Source: Pullulanibacillus camelliae (GTDB lineage Bacteria; Bacillota; Bacilli; Bacillales; Sporolactobacillaceae). Taken from it: a stretch of DNA of 64,000 nucleotides. A program made the position numbers and the translations under genes. Below, piece by piece: positions 11,699 to 22,456 of the stretch. The stretch spans positions 82,124 through 146,123 of the forward strand of contig NZ_BMIR01000009.1 in assembly GCF_014642655.1 (NCBI RefSeq). The letters run 5' to 3'. Each line of letters begins with the position of its first letter. Position 1 is the stretch's first letter. The notes beneath the pieces were generated by a model. That model saw only the letters and a list, made by a program, of their open reading frames with translations, did not search any database and was not told the origin of the DNA.

Positions 11699-12001
11699 AT
11701 GGATAAACCAATCGTGCATGGTGAGTGGGACAAGCGATTGCAGGATTTGAAACCATTCATAGAGAGTAAATTACAGGAGTTTCGCTTGTTAGGATTAACA
11801 CACATTAAAGAAAAAGAACTTTGGGCGTTTATTAAAGAAAAGATGGAAAAGGAAGGAAAGAAGCAAAAGAAACAAGAATGGCATCTTTATGAGGTTGTCG
11901 GTCACATCATGAGTGTTTCCGTCAATGATTATATGAACAAAATCCGACTAGAGATGTTCCAAGGCGAGGATTTATTAACAATGACTCAAGAATTATTATA
12001 G
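11699..12001 (+). CDS. comN: post-transcriptional regulator (ComN/YrzD family)
   Basis: A 100-residue charged protein; the core (about 10-95) fits the ComN/YrzD family (VGHIMSVSVNDYMNKIRLE near the C-terminus). In B. subtilis ComN controls comE mRNA and lies between spoVB and secDF, as here. The ATG at 11699 is preferred; a TTG at 11663 would add 12 residues and has no better ribosome binding site. Confidence 0.75.
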   Translation: MDKPIVHGEWDKRLQDLKPFIESKLQEFRLLGLTHIKEKELWAFIKEKMEKEGKKQKKQEWHLYEVVGHIMSVSVNDYMNKIRLEMFQGEDLLTMTQELL

Positions 12002-12170
12002 GTTTACTTAAGGGATAGACCTTCGATTTCACATCGGGATATGTTAGAATGTTAATGGTCTGTTTGACAGGAAAAATTAGGACTGGCTATAATGGTGGTA
12101 TTGCTTTCATTAGAATGAATGTTGATTTGAAAAGAATCGAAGGTTAATGTGAAGGGGGTAAGGAGCGATC

Positions 12171-13475
12171 ATGGTTAAAAAGGGGAGGATCGTATCCTTT
12201 TTTGTCATCGTAGTTATACTCGCTGGGCTGATCGCCGCAACAGCAAAACCATTGATACATAATATAAAGCTTGGCCTTGATCTCCAAGGTGGCTTCGAAG
12301 TGTTATATCAAGTATCTCCGATTAATAAAGGGGATAAGGTAACAAGTGATACATTACATGATGCGGTTTCTGCCATCAATCGCCGAATTAATACACTGGG
12401 TGTCAGTGAGCCCAACGTAACGATTGAAGGCAAAAATCATATTCGCGTCCAATTAGCTGGGGTTAAAGATCAAAAAAAGGCTCGAGAGCTTTTATCAACT
12501 ACAGCTAAGCTGAGCTTTAGGGATGTCGATAATAAGAAAATGCTTGATGGATCTGACTTAAAGCCAGGCAGCGCAAAGGTTGGCTTTGATCAAACCAATC
12601 AGCCGATGATCACCATGCAGCTGAAGGATGCAGATAAGTTCGCAAAGGTGACCAAAACCATCGCGGCGAAGGGTGATCCAGATAATAAATTGGTCATTTG
12701 GCTCGATTGGCATAAGGGATTGACTTATAATGATGAGATCACTAAGTCAAAGCCAGACCCTGAGTTCATTTCAGCTCCTGCTGTTCAAAAAGAAATTGAT
12801 AGCAAGGATGTACAAATCACTGGTAATTTTTCGATTGATGAAGCCAATAATCTTCGGGATTTGCTCAATGCTGGGGCACTGCCTGTTAATATGAAAGAAA
12901 TTTATTCGAATTCTGTTGGTGCGCAATTTGGACAAGATGCCATGAAGGATACCCTGACTGCTGGTGCCATTGGTATCGCAGCTATCTTCTTATTCATGCT
13001 TTTGTTCTATCGCTTTGGCGGGTTTATCGCAGTAGTGTCGTTGTGCGTATACTTATGGCTTGTCATAGCCGTTTTTGTCGGCTTAGAAGCTGTTCTTACT
13101 TTGCCAGGGATTGCCGCCCTCATACTTGGGGTAGGGATGGCCGTGGATGCCAATATCATTACCTTAGAGCGGATTAAGGATGAGCTGCGTTCAGGAAAGT
13201 CTGTGCTGTCTGCTTATAGAGCGGGAAACAAGCGCTCCTTTGGCACGATATTAGATGCCAACTTGACCACGCTCATTGCTGCAGCCGTCATGTTCATTTA
13301 TGGAAACAGCTCGGTTAAGGGCTTTGCAGTCATGTTGATTGTCAGCATTGTAATTACGTTTATAACTTCAGTGTTTGGTTCCCGACTCTTTTTATCCCTA
13401 TGGGTGAAAAGCCGAGCGCTGGATAAAAAGCCAGGAGTTTTTGGTGTGAAGAAGGGTGATATCGATGAGCTTTAA
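12171..13475 (+). CDS. secD: protein translocase subunit SecD
   Basis: 434 residues: N-terminal membrane segment (about 7-26), LGLDLQGGFEVLYQV motif, large extracytoplasmic P1 region, then a block of five membrane segments (about 262-420). The proton-motive-force-driven SecD-SecF complex helps pull secreted proteins out of the SecYEG channel. AAGGAG lies 8 nt before the ATG. secF starts within the last codons. B. subtilis has a single fused SecDF; here the two halves are separate genes. Confidence 0.95.
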   Translation: MVKKGRIVSFFVIVVILAGLIAATAKPLIHNIKLGLDLQGGFEVLYQVSPINKGDKVTSDTLHDAVSAINRRINTLGVSEPNVTIEGKNHIRVQLAGVKDQKKARELLSTTAKLSFRDVDNKKMLDGSDLKPGSAKVGFDQTNQPMITMQLKDADKFAKVTKTIAAKGDPDNKLVIWLDWHKGLTYNDEITKSKPDPEFISAPAVQKEIDSKDVQITGNFSIDEANNLRDLLNAGALPVNMKEIYSNSVGAQFGQDAMKDTLTAGAIGIAAIFLFMLLFYRFGGFIAVVSLCVYLWLVIAVFVGLEAVLTLPGIAALILGVGMAVDANIITLERIKDELRSGKSVLSAYRAGNKRSFGTILDANLTTLIAAAVMFIYGNSSVKGFAVMLIVSIVITFITSVFGSRLFLSLWVKSRALDKKPGVFGVKKGDIDEL

Positions 13476-14382
13476 AACGATGGATTATATGAAGTTGCGA
13501 CGGTTCTTTTTCACCTTATCTTCAATCTTAGTCATATTAGGGATAGTCAGCCTATTTGTTTTCAAAATGAATTTGGGTATAGATTTTTCAAGTGGAACGC
13601 GGGTCGACATTCGTGCTGACCATTCCATATCCATTAATAAAGTGTCACAAGTGATGGAGGATTTAGGCTATACACCGGAACGACCAACCTTATCTGGTAA
13701 TAATAACAATTTTGCAAGTGTGAATTTAAATGAGGTGCTCACTAAAGAACAAGTGAACACACTACAGAATAAGGTGCAGGATGAATTTGGCATCAAGCCA
13801 TCTGTGAGTACGGTCGATCCGACTGTTGGACGGGAGCTTGCAAAAAATGCCTTCTGGGCTGTGCTGATTTCTTCGCTCTTTATCATCATTTATGTCACGA
13901 TTCGCTTTGAATTTTTACAAGGCTTAACAGCAATCCTTGCATTACTGCATGATGCCTTCTTTATCATTACAGTCTTTAGCCTGCTGCATATTGAGATAAA
14001 CATTGTCTTTATCGCTGCGGTGCTGACGATCATCGGGTATTCGATTAACGATACCATCGTTACCTTTGACCGGATTCGCGAAAATATGAAACGGCATAAG
14101 AAGATTCGCAGTTTTGATGAATTGAAGGAAATCGTCAATAAAAGTATTCAGCAAACCATTGTTCGTTCAATTAATACGGTACTTACGGTTTTACTCCCCG
14201 TCATTGCTCTTTTAATCTTTGGCAGTCCATCCATCCGCACATTTACGATTGCGATGTTTATCGGACTTATTGCCGGAACCTATTCTTCAATTTTTATTGC
14301 CTCACCACTGTGGGCAGTGTTAAAGTATCGCCATATTGAAAAGCAAAACAAGAAAAAGAAGGTTCAACCGCAACAGTCATAA
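13465..14382 (+). CDS. secF: protein translocase subunit SecF
   Basis: 305 residues starting at ATG 13465, inside secD (11-nt overlap), with GAAGGGTGA upstream. SecF motifs are present: NLGIDFSSGTRVDI after the first membrane segment and ATVLTIIGYSINDTIVTFDR-type sequence in the membrane block (written here as AAVLTIIGYSINDTIV). Six membrane segments in total. The clean overlap and own start show this is a true split and not a frameshifted secDF. Confidence 0.95.
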   Translation: MSFKTMDYMKLRRFFFTLSSILVILGIVSLFVFKMNLGIDFSSGTRVDIRADHSISINKVSQVMEDLGYTPERPTLSGNNNNFASVNLNEVLTKEQVNTLQNKVQDEFGIKPSVSTVDPTVGRELAKNAFWAVLISSLFIIIYVTIRFEFLQGLTAILALLHDAFFIITVFSLLHIEINIVFIAAVLTIIGYSINDTIVTFDRIRENMKRHKKIRSFDELKEIVNKSIQQTIVRSINTVLTVLLPVIALLIFGSPSIRTFTIAMFIGLIAGTYSSIFIASPLWAVLKYRHIEKQNKKKKVQPQQS

Positions 14383-14457
14383 TAAAAATAACGGATGGGG
14401 GCGGGCATGCGGATTCGACGTGTGCTCGCCTTCTTCACTTTTTAAGGAGTGTTGATA

Positions 14458-14796
14458 GTGAAAGGACAGTGGGGTCTCATTTTGGGACTTGTATTTGCTT
14501 TAATTATTGCCATCTTTTCTGTGATCAATGTTGATCCAGTGACGGTCAATTATTTATTTGGACATGCGAAGTGGCCGCTCATTCTTGTGATTTTAGGCTC
14601 TGTTTTAATGGGCGCACTCATCGTCGGATCATTAGGCTTGGTGAGAGTGTATAAGCTCCAGCGCACCGTGAACAGATTGACTAAGCGTCTGCATGAGTAC
14701 ACCGAGCTTGAATCCAACCAAGAAATGGCAAACACTACTGAAGCTTTGGATAGAGAGATAGACGCAAGGGTGGATCAGAAGAATGATTCACAGTGA
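14458..14796 (+). CDS. LapA-domain membrane protein (YrvD-like)
   Basis: 112 residues starting at GTG 14458, 8 nt after AAGGAG. Two membrane segments (about 5-27 and 38-60) with INVDPVTVNYLFG between them are characteristic of the LapA (DUF1049) family. A coiled, charged tail follows. YrvD holds the same place between secDF and recJ in B. subtilis. Role in Bacilli unknown; LapA/LapB of Gram-negatives act in envelope assembly. Confidence 0.8.
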   Translation: MKGQWGLILGLVFALIIAIFSVINVDPVTVNYLFGHAKWPLILVILGSVLMGALIVGSLGLVRVYKLQRTVNRLTKRLHEYTELESNQEMANTTEALDREIDARVDQKNDSQ

Positions 14797-14827
14797 GCAA
14801 TTTAACTAGGAATGAGGGAGTATCACT

Positions 14828-17176
14828 ATGCTAAAAGCAAAAATGCGCTGGGAGTTGAGGGAAGAATCGGAGCAAGAGATTGAAAATATTTCTAAATCTT
14901 TAGCGATTTCACCGATTCTTGCAGCCCTGCTCTTTAATCGTGGCTTCCGGACAGCTGAAGAGGCACGCGACTTTCTTAATATAGACAAGATGCCTTTTCA
15001 TTCACCCTTTCAACTCGATGGCATGGCAGAAGCTGTGGAGCGTATCCAAAGGGCAGTTGAGAATCAAGAGAAAATTCTCGTATTTGGTGACTATGATGCC
15101 GATGGTGTTAGTAGCACCTCTGTCATGGTTCTCGGTTTAAGACAATTAGGGGCAAATGTAGATTACTATGTTCCTCATCGGTTTACCGAAGGCTACGGGC
15201 CTAATAGCCCTGCGTTTGAGAAAGCGAAGGAGCAAGGGATAACGCTGATCATCACTGTTGATACAGGCATTGCTGCAATAGAACCGATAGCGGCAGCACG
15301 TGCGATGGGGCTTGAAGTGATCGTGACGGATCACCATGAACCGCCTGCAGAATTACCTGAGGCGAGTATCATTATTAATCCTAAAAAACCGGGCTGCCCT
15401 TATCCTTTTAAAGGGTTGGCAGGGGTTGGTGTGGCTTTTAAGCTTATCCATGCATTGCTGGGTGAAGTCCCAGAGCCATTGTTAGATTTAGTTGCGGTAG
15501 GAACCATATCTGATCTTGTTCCCCTTGTGGATGAAAATCGCTTATTTGCGATTAAAGGATTACAAAGAATTGCTAGTTATCCAAGACATGGGATCCTTGC
15601 TTTATTAAAGGTAGCAGATAAGCAGCCTCAACGAATAACCGAAGATGATATCGGCTTTGGCATCGGTCCACGCATTAATGCGGCAGGACGAATGGATCAT
15701 GCGCGGCCGGCTATTGAATTGATGCTTGCGGATTCGGCAGATGAGGCTGAGCAGCTAGCAGAGATGCTTGATGATTACAATAATGAACGCAAGCAATTGG
15801 TAGAGGAGATGGCGGAGGAAGCAATGGCAAAGGTTGCCCTCATGCCAGAAGAGCTTCGAGATGTCATCGTTGTAGCGGGCGAAGATTGGCATGAAGGAGT
15901 CATTGGCATCGTTGCCTCGCGATTAGTTGAAGCTTATTATCGTCCAGCCATTGTATTTGCCGTGGATTCAGATACAGGAATGGCGAAGGGCTCAGCAAGA
16001 AGCATAGAAGGATTTGATATCTATCAGGCGCTCACCACATGTAAAACGCTACTGCCTCATTTTGGCGGGCATCCGATGGCAGCTGGAATGTCCATTCATC
16101 ACGATGATATCGCAGCTTTGCGCGAGCAGTTAAATGTCTATGGAAAGACGCTGCTAACACCGGAAGTGCTGACGCCACGAACGCTCATTGATCATGTCTA
16201 CGCTCTGGAGGAGCTATCGCTTGAGGCTATTGAAGATCTGCAGCGCTTAGCCCCATATGGAGTGGGAAATCCGAAACCGCAATTTTTATTTAAAAATCTG
16301 ACGATTGCTTCGATAAAGCAGATTGGCAGCAATAAAGATCATTTGAAATTTGTCCTAACAAAGGATGAGGAGACGCTTGATGCGATTGGCTTTAGAATCG
16401 GTGATTTGTATCATCAAATTACACCTGATGCACGTTTGTCAATCGTGGGAGAATTAGCGATTAATGAGTGGAATGGGTATAGAAAACCTCAACTGATGAT
16501 TAAGGATATTCAAGTTCCTCAATGGCAGCTCTTTGATTACAGAGGAAATCCTCAGGCATTGGCAGCTCATTTAGCATCTATACCAACGGCGCAGCGTCGC
16601 CTGATATGTTTTCGCGAGGAGACGTTGCAGGCCTTGCAACTGCAGACACTTAGCAATGAGGTGGGCGTAAATGCGGCAAAGAAAACAGAAGCACCATATT
16701 TGGTTCTTTTAGATCTCCCTACTACTCGTGATGAGCTCGCGGCAGTGTTTGAACAACGTGAGACATTTCCAGAGCGCATCTACGTGGTTTTCTACCAAAA
16801 TAGTGAGCACTTTTTTACAAGCTTTCCGACAAGAGAGCAATTTAAATGGCTTTATGCCTTTCTTTTTAAGAAAAAGCAATTGAGTTATGCACAAGCTTTA
16901 CAAGCCATTCCCAAACATAAGGGCTGGAGTCAGGAGCTTGTAAAATTTATGTTTGAAGTGTTTTTTGAATTGGATTTTGCTACAATAGAGAAGGACATTG
17001 TCCAGATATCGATTAATCCTAATAAAAAGTCTTTAACAGAATCGCACTTATATGTTCAGAGACAGGAGCTCTCTAAAATAGAAGAACTCTTTTGCTATTC
17101 TCCAAAAAGAGAATTAAAAAAATGGTTTAATCAATTTAATCATGATTTGACACCCGCTGAGGAGGCCTTTGTTTAA
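14828..17176 (+). CDS. recJ: single-stranded-DNA-specific exonuclease RecJ
   Basis: A 5'-3' exonuclease of the DHH phosphoesterase superfamily used in recombination and repair. 782 residues: [12 protein letters not shown] (about 79-90) and VTDHHEPP (about 165-172) supply metal ligands. The [10 protein letters not shown] segment (about 415-424) belongs to the DHHA1 domain. Then come an OB-fold region and the long C-terminal domain present in Bacillus RecJ. Length is as expected. apt follows with almost no gap. Confidence 0.96.
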   Translation: MLKAKMRWELREESEQEIENISKSLAISPILAALLFNRGFRTAEEARDFLNIDKMPFHSPFQLDGMAEAVERIQRAVENQEKILVFGDYDADGVSSTSVMVLGLRQLGANVDYYVPHRFTEGYGPNSPAFEKAKEQGITLIITVDTGIAAIEPIAAARAMGLEVIVTDHHEPPAELPEASIIINPKKPGCPYPFKGLAGVGVAFKLIHALLGEVPEPLLDLVAVGTISDLVPLVDENRLFAIKGLQRIASYPRHGILALLKVADKQPQRITEDDIGFGIGPRINAAGRMDHARPAIELMLADSADEAEQLAEMLDDYNNERKQLVEEMAEEAMAKVALMPEELRDVIVVAGEDWHEGVIGIVASRLVEAYYRPAIVFAVDSDTGMAKGSARSIEGFDIYQALTTCKTLLPHFGGHPMAAGMSIHHDDIAALREQLNVYGKTLLTPEVLTPRTLIDHVYALEELSLEAIEDLQRLAPYGVGNPKPQFLFKNLTIASIKQIGSNKDHLKFVLTKDEETLDAIGFRIGDLYHQITPDARLSIVGELAINEWNGYRKPQLMIKDIQVPQWQLFDYRGNPQALAAHLASIPTAQRRLICFREETLQALQLQTLSNEVGVNAAKKTEAPYLVLLDLPTTRDELAAVFEQRETFPERIYVVFYQNSEHFFTSFPTREQFKWLYAFLFKKKQLSYAQALQAIPKHKGWSQELVKFMFEVFFELDFATIEKDIVQISINPNKKSLTESHLYVQRQELSKIEELFCYSPKRELKKWFNQFNHDLTPAEEAFV

Positions 17177-17177
17177 G

Positions 17178-17690
17178 ATGGATTTTAAAGATCACATTAA
17201 GATTATTGAAGATTTTCCAAAGGAAGGAATTCGCTTTAAGGATATCACTCCTTTAATGCAAAATGGCAAAGTGTATAAGCAAGCAATGGATGAGATGGCT
17301 GCCTATGTCAAGAAGAAGGATGCTGATATTATCGTTGGCCCTGAAGCGCGCGGTTTTATTGTCGGTTGCCCTGTCGCCTATTCTCTTGAACTAGGCTTCG
17401 TTCCTGTAAGAAAAAACGGTAAGCTGCCTCGTGAAGTCATCAAGGTTGATTATGGTTTGGAATATGGGAATGATGCGCTGACCATTCATAAAGACAGCAT
17501 TACGCCTGGACAAAAGGTCGTCATTATGGATGATCTGTTAGCCACTGGTGGAACGATCGATGCAACGATAAAATTGGTTGAGCAGCTAGGTGGCGATGTT
17601 GTTGGGCTTGCATTTATGATCGAATTGGCGTATCTTAATGGCAGAGAAAAGTTGAAGGACTATGACATTTTTACGCTGATGCAATATTAA
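17178..17690 (+). CDS. apt: adenine phosphoribosyltransferase
   Basis: Salvages adenine to AMP with PRPP. 170 residues; PRPP-binding motif [13 protein letters not shown] at about 115-127, and [17 protein letters not shown] as the flexible loop region. ATG 17178 is chosen although its GGAGG lies 12 nt away; a TTG at 17169 is in frame but too close to the same site. The recJ stop codon lies just upstream. Confidence 0.95.
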   Translation: MDFKDHIKIIEDFPKEGIRFKDITPLMQNGKVYKQAMDEMAAYVKKKDADIIVGPEARGFIVGCPVAYSLELGFVPVRKNGKLPREVIKVDYGLEYGNDALTIHKDSITPGQKVVIMDDLLATGGTIDATIKLVEQLGGDVVGLAFMIELAYLNGREKLKDYDIFTLMQY

Positions 17691-17835
17691 GACAAGACGG
17701 AGGGTTGCTCGAAGCTGAGCGCTCTTTTTTCTTTCCATAAAAAACCTTGGTTTCCAAGATAGAGGCAAATTTTTTGGCCATAATGGGATTAAACGTTAAT
17801 TTTTTAGCAAATCTCGACATTTTTTCATTTCCGAC

Positions 17836-17864
17836 TTTACATGTTCGCTAATATTCATGATAAT
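17836..17864 (+). promoter_or_regulatory. sigma-A-type promoter for relA
   Basis: TTTACA, 17-nt spacer, GATAAT, ending 34 nt before the relA start. A weak hairpin with a T run (about 17702-17737) separates it from apt. Confidence 0.6.
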
Positions 17865-17898
17865 AGTATCAATATAGTTATTTAAGGTGATGGGTTTA

Positions 17899-20061
17899 AT
17901 GACGATTAATGATCTTTTAGAGAAAGCTGCCCGCTATCTTAGCAGCGCAGAGGTAAATAACATCAAGTCTGCTTATCAATATGCTGAAGACTCTCACAGT
18001 GGGCAACTGCGAAAATCAGGTGACCCATACATCATCCATCCTGTTGAGGTTGCAGGCATTCTCGTTGATTTGGAAATGGATGCAACAACGATCATCGGTG
18101 GCTTGTTACATGATGTTGTTGAAGACACGGATGTGACATTAGAGGATATTACGGAGTGCTTTGGTGAAGAGGTGGCAAGACTCGTTGATGGCGTCACAAA
18201 GCTTCGTCACTTTGAATTCAAATCCAAAGAAGATCAACAAGCAGAGAATCATCGCAAAATGTTTGTTGCCATGGCACAGGATATTCGATGTGTGTTGATC
18301 AAGCTCGCCGATCGCCTGCATAACATGCGCACTTTAAAATTCATGTCTGCAGAAAAGCAAGTGCAAAAAGCAAATGAAACACTGGAAATCTTTGCCCCGT
18401 TAGCTAATCGCTTAGGGATATCGGCGATCAAATGGGAGCTAGAGGATATTTCTTTACGCTTTTTAAATCCGCAGCAATACTATCGAATTGTCAATCTTAT
18501 GAAGCGGAAGCGCAATGATCGTGAAGAGTACATCTCTGAGGTCATTGATAAAATTCAAGACACGCTTAATCAATTAAACATAGAGGCTGATATTTCTGGA
18601 AGACCTAAGCACATCTATAGTATCTATCGGAAAATGGCTTATCAAAATAAACAGTTTAATGAGATTTACGATCTCTTAGCCGTACGCATTATTGTGAAAA
18701 GCATTAAGGACTGTTATGCCGTATTAGGGATTATCCACACGCAATGGAAGCCGATGCCCGGTCGTTTTAAGGACTATATTGCTATGCCTAAGGCCAATAT
18801 GTATCAATCCTTACACACGACTGTTATCGGGCCTAAGGGTGATCCATTGGAAGTGCAGATTCGAACGGAAGATATGCACAAGGTTGCTGAGTATGGTATC
18901 GCGGCTCACTGGGCTTACAAAGAGGGCAAGCAAAAGAACGTCAATAATAAGTTTGAGGATAAGCTCGCTTGGTTTCGAGAGATTTTAGAATGGCAGAATG
19001 ATGCAGAGGACGCCAAAGAGTTCATCGAATCTTTAAAGGCGGATCTATTTTCGGATACGGTATTTGTATTTACACCTAAGGGCGATGTCATTGAATTGCC
19101 TAGAGGGTCAGTGCCGATTGATTTTGCCTATCGTATTCACACAGAGATCGGCAACAAGACTGTTGGCGCCAAGGTGAATGGAAAGATAGTCCCGCTTGAC
19201 TATCATTTACAAACCGGTGATATTGTCGATATGATGACCTCTAAGCATTCCTACGGTCCGAGTCAAGACTGGCTTAAAATGGCGCAAAGCTCTCATGCTA
19301 AGAATAAAATTCGTCAGTGGTTTAAAAAACAGCGACGTGATGAAAATGTTGCAAAGGGAAGAGAGCTTGTTGAAAAGGAACTCAAAAGCCAAGGTTTTGA
19401 TCCTAAAGAGCTGCTTACAGAAGAGAACATCGACAATGTCGCTAAAAAATTTAATTTTTCTACTGATGAAGAGATTTTTGCCGCTGTTGGCTATAATGGT
19501 ATTACGTCAAAGCAAGTCGTCACACGTCTCACTGAAAAAATGAGAAAATCGACAGATGCTGAACAATTGCTTAATGCGTTTCCTGATGTGAAAACCTACA
19601 CACCAAGACGCAAGACGGAAACGGGCGTCCGCGTTAAAGGCGTCGATAATTTAATGATTCGCCTGTCAAAATGCTGCAATCCTGTACCTGGTGATGATAT
19701 TGTCGGCTACATCACTAAAGGACGCGGGGTGTCTATTCATAGACGGAATTGTCCAAACCTAAATGTCGATCAAGCCCGCTTGCTTGATGTGGAGTGGGAG
19801 GCACCAAAGGAAGAAACAAAAAATTACAATGTGGATATTGAGATTACTGGGTATGACCGCAATGGATTATTAAATGAAGTGCTACAAGCTGTTTCTGAAA
19901 CGAAAACACAGATTAACGCCGTTTCAGGAAAAGCAGACAAAAACAAAGTGGCACTCATCGATATGAAGATTGCTATTCATAATGTCAGTCATCTTAAAAC
20001 AGTGGTTGAGCGGATTAAGCGGATTACAGATGTCTATGCGGTAAGACGTGTTATGGATTAG
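17899..20061 (+). CDS. relA: bifunctional (p)ppGpp synthetase/hydrolase RelA/Rel
   Basis: The long RSH enzyme that makes and degrades the stringent-response alarmone. 720 residues starting at ATG 17899 after AAGGTGATG. Domains in order: HD hydrolase with HDVVEDTD (about 76-83), synthetase with [19 protein letters not shown] (about 292-310), TGS (about 390-450), zinc-finger/RIS region with [15 protein letters not shown], and C-terminal ACT domain. Both catalytic signatures are intact, so it should be bifunctional. dtd follows after 23 nt. Confidence 0.97.
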   Translation: MTINDLLEKAARYLSSAEVNNIKSAYQYAEDSHSGQLRKSGDPYIIHPVEVAGILVDLEMDATTIIGGLLHDVVEDTDVTLEDITECFGEEVARLVDGVTKLRHFEFKSKEDQQAENHRKMFVAMAQDIRCVLIKLADRLHNMRTLKFMSAEKQVQKANETLEIFAPLANRLGISAIKWELEDISLRFLNPQQYYRIVNLMKRKRNDREEYISEVIDKIQDTLNQLNIEADISGRPKHIYSIYRKMAYQNKQFNEIYDLLAVRIIVKSIKDCYAVLGIIHTQWKPMPGRFKDYIAMPKANMYQSLHTTVIGPKGDPLEVQIRTEDMHKVAEYGIAAHWAYKEGKQKNVNNKFEDKLAWFREILEWQNDAEDAKEFIESLKADLFSDTVFVFTPKGDVIELPRGSVPIDFAYRIHTEIGNKTVGAKVNGKIVPLDYHLQTGDIVDMMTSKHSYGPSQDWLKMAQSSHAKNKIRQWFKKQRRDENVAKGRELVEKELKSQGFDPKELLTEENIDNVAKKFNFSTDEEIFAAVGYNGITSKQVVTRLTEKMRKSTDAEQLLNAFPDVKTYTPRRKTETGVRVKGVDNLMIRLSKCCNPVPGDDIVGYITKGRGVSIHRRNCPNLNVDQARLLDVEWEAPKEETKNYNVDIEITGYDRNGLLNEVLQAVSETKTQINAVSGKADKNKVALIDMKIAIHNVSHLKTVVERIKRITDVYAVRRVMD

Positions 20062-20084
20062 CTGAGGAAGGGAAGGTTGGATGC

Positions 20085-20531
20085 GTGCGAGTAGTGGTGC
20101 AACGCGTAAGTCATGCTGAAGTGGTTGTAGGGAATGAGACCGTCGGTGAAATTGGGGCCGGCCTTTTGCTTTTGGTTGGTATAAAAAAAGGGGATACTGA
20201 CGAAGATGTGACTTATGTGGCAAATAAGATTGCAGGGCTCAGAATCTTTGAAGACGATGATCAAAAGATGAATCTCTCTGCGAGTGATGTTGGAGCAGAC
20301 TTACTTTCAGTCTCCCAATTCACACTATATGGAGATGTTCGCCGAGGACGCCGACCCAGTTTTGTTGATGCGGCAATGCCAAGTGAAGCAGAGCCCTTAT
20401 ATGAGCGCTTTAATGATGCATTGCGCGCAGCTGGATTTACTGTTAAAACAGGAGTCTTTGGGGCAGATATGGCCGTACAACTTGTCAACGATGGACCAGT
20501 GACTTTAATCGTCGAAAGCAAGGCTTTTTAA
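20085..20531 (+). CDS. dtd: D-aminoacyl-tRNA deacylase
   Basis: Removes D-amino acids mischarged onto tRNA. 148 residues beginning at GTG 20085 (GGAAGG upstream). Family signatures: [13 protein letters not shown] at the start, [21 protein letters not shown] in the middle (the SQFTL motif binds the 3' end of tRNA), and LVNDGPVTL near the end (the cis Gly-Pro motif). Follows relA as in B. subtilis (yrvI). Confidence 0.96.
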   Translation: MRVVVQRVSHAEVVVGNETVGEIGAGLLLLVGIKKGDTDEDVTYVANKIAGLRIFEDDDQKMNLSASDVGADLLSVSQFTLYGDVRRGRRPSFVDAAMPSEAEPLYERFNDALRAAGFTVKTGVFGADMAVQLVNDGPVTLIVESKAF

Positions 20532-20594
20532 AAGGTATAGAGAAATAGACTTCCGGCTAACCTATGTATAGACATAGGAAAGGACGGGAGATTT

Positions 20595-20744
20595 ATGCGT
20601 GTCTCACAAAAGCAAGAAAATCGACAACAGATTAACTTTGACCATCAAGAAAAAAGATTGGATATACAAGATGTATTGACTCATCCACTTTTTGCGGATC
20701 GTCAAAGCGTGCAGACTCTAAAAAGGAGCTTATCCCGAGGCTAA
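20595..20744 (+). CDS. small uncharacterised ORF, 49 aa, between dtd and hisS
   Basis: ATG 20595 with an AGGACGGGAG ribosome binding site. It encodes a polar, Gln/Arg/Asp-rich 49-residue peptide with no membrane segment. I do not recognise a domain. It ends 44 nt before the hisS promoter. B. subtilis has a short gene of unknown function in a comparable position, but I cannot show homology. Confidence 0.5.
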   Translation: MRVSQKQENRQQINFDHQEKRLDIQDVLTHPLFADRQSVQTLKRSLSRG

Positions 20745-20787
20745 GGGTAAGCGTCTTAAAGATTCTTTCATGCTGTTTAAATGATAC

Positions 20788-20816
20788 TTGACAAATTGCA
20801 GTGGACTCCGTATGCT
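20788..20816 (+). promoter_or_regulatory. sigma-A promoter of the hisS T-box operon
   Basis: TTGACA, 17-nt spacer, TATGCT. Confidence 0.7.
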
Positions 20817-20821
20817 TATTG

Positions 20822-21128
20822 CAAGCTAATTAAAGCATTAAAGATAACCGATGAGGAAGACAAGTAATTATGCAGCGCTTTGAATAGAGAAGGAACGCCA
20901 TGGCTGGAAGCGTTTCTGCAAAGCACGTAATGAATGACACTTCCGAGGTGTCTTCTCGAACGCTTAAGAGCCAGAAGCCTTAAGTCAGTAGAGAGGACCG
21001 TAACCAAGGCGTTAACTGGCGTAAGCGGAAGCTTTAATTTTTTAGATCGTTGCTTCAAAAAGGGTGGCACCACGGGTAAACTCGTCCCTTATTCACGTCA
21101 TTGGATGTGGATAAGGGACTTTTTCTAT
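20822..21128 (+). promoter_or_regulatory. T-box riboswitch (histidine) upstream of hisS
   Basis: A leader of about 300 nt ends with the T-box sequence AGGGTGGCACCACGGG (21061-21076). Its 3' terminator pairs GTCCCTTATTCAC with GTGGATAAGGGAC (21084-21120), followed by TTTTT. A CAC codon at 20938, in the 3' side of the first long stem, is a candidate histidine specifier. Uncharged tRNA-His would stabilise the antiterminator and allow hisS-aspS transcription. Confidence 0.88.
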
Positions 21129-21178
21129 TTTAAGGACCCTATTGGCTTGAAGCACAGGACTGATGAGGAGGGAACGAT

Positions 21179-22456
21179 ATGACCATACAAATACCAAGAG
21201 GAACACAAGACATTCTACCGGACGCCTCTCCGAAATGGCAATGGATGGTTGAAAAGGCAAGACAGCTTTGTAAGCTGTATCGCTACGATGAAATCAAAAC
21301 ACCTATGTTTGAATCAACAGACCTCTTTCAACGGGGGGTTGGTGAAACGACAGATATTGTTCAAAAAGAAATGTACACATTTAAGGATAGAGGCGATCGA
21401 AGCTTAACGTTAAGGCCAGAAGGTACAGCTCCAGTTGTCAGGTCATATGTGGAGAATAAAATGCATGGCTGGGCAAATCAACCTGTTAAGCTCTACTATA
21501 TCGGTGAGATGTTCCGTTATGAGCGGCCACAGGCTGGAAGAACGAGACAGCTGACACAGTTTGGTGTCGAAGCCATCGGAACTGAGGACCCAACGCTTGA
21601 TGCGGAAGTGATTGCCCTTGCGATGTCCTATTATAAGAGCTTCGGTTTAACTAAGCTAAAATTGGTCATTAACAGCCTGGGAGATATAGAAAGCCGCAAG
21701 GCACATCGTGAGGCGCTCATCCGTCATTTTGAGCCATCCATTCATGAGTTTTGCACTGATTGCCAAAATCGTTTGCAAAAAAATCCGTTGCGCATTCTAG
21801 ATTGTAAGGTCGATAGAGATCATCCGCTCATGGCGACAGCACCATCTATATTGGAGTACTTAAATGAGGCGTCCGCAAAGTATTTCACGGATGTGAAACA
21901 AACGCTGGATCAAATGGGTGTAACTTATGAAGTTGATCCTACACTTGTGCGTGGCTTAGATTATTATAACCACACAACCTTTGAAATTATGGGTGCAGAT
22001 TTCGGAGCGATCACAACCCTGTGTGGCGGAGGGCGCTATGGCGGCTTAGTCCATGAGCTTGGTGGTCCTGAAACATCGGGAATCGGCTTTGCCTTGAGCT
22101 TTGAACGCTTACTTCTAGCACTTAATGCTGAAGGGGTTGAACCAGAAATAGCCAACCCTCTGCATTGTTATATCGTGACGATTGGGGAAGCGGCTGAAGG
22201 AAAAGCAGCAGAGCTTTTATTTAAGCTCAGACAAGCTGGGATTACAGCGGATAAAGATTACATGCATCGCAAAACAAAGGGGCAATTCAAGCAAGCGGAT
22301 CGCTTTGGAGCAAAAACCGTTGCGGTTTTAGGGGATGAGGAGTTAGAAAAGGCTGTGATCAATGTCAAAAACATGGCATCAGGTGAACAGCAGGCTGTCG
22401 CTTTTAGTGATTTGCCAAGTTATATCAAATCGATCGTTGATCAGCAGGAGGGCTAA
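21179..22456 (+). CDS. hisS: histidyl-tRNA synthetase
   Basis: Class II synthetase charging tRNA-His. 425 residues: motif 1 region near PMFESTDLF, motif 2 ([20 protein letters not shown]), histidine-binding segment [14 protein letters not shown], motif 3 ([12 protein letters not shown]), and the anticodon-binding C-terminal domain from about 330. GAGGGAA precedes the ATG. It is co-transcribed with aspS, whose start overlaps its stop codon. Confidence 0.97.
   Translation: MTIQIPRGTQDILPDASPKWQWMVEKARQLCKLYRYDEIKTPMFESTDLFQRGVGETTDIVQKEMYTFKDRGDRSLTLRPEGTAPVVRSYVENKMHGWANQPVKLYYIGEMFRYERPQAGRTRQLTQFGVEAIGTEDPTLDAEVIALAMSYYKSFGLTKLKLVINSLGDIESRKAHREALIRHFEPSIHEFCTDCQNRLQKNPLRILDCKVDRDHPLMATAPSILEYLNEASAKYFTDVKQTLDQMGVTYEVDPTLVRGLDYYNHTTFEIMGADFGAITTLCGGGRYGGLVHELGGPETSGIGFALSFERLLLALNAEGVEPEIANPLHCYIVTIGEAAEGKAAELLFKLRQAGITADKDYMHRKTKGQFKQADRFGAKTVAVLGDEELEKAVINVKNMASGEQQAVAFSDLPSYIKSIVDQQEG

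Noticed and set aside
12002..12170. Regulatory RNA before secD
   Set aside because: No convincing structure, terminator or known riboswitch motif.
12171..14382. Frameshifted fused secDF
   Set aside because: secF has its own ATG and ribosome binding site and starts with a normal SecF N-terminus.
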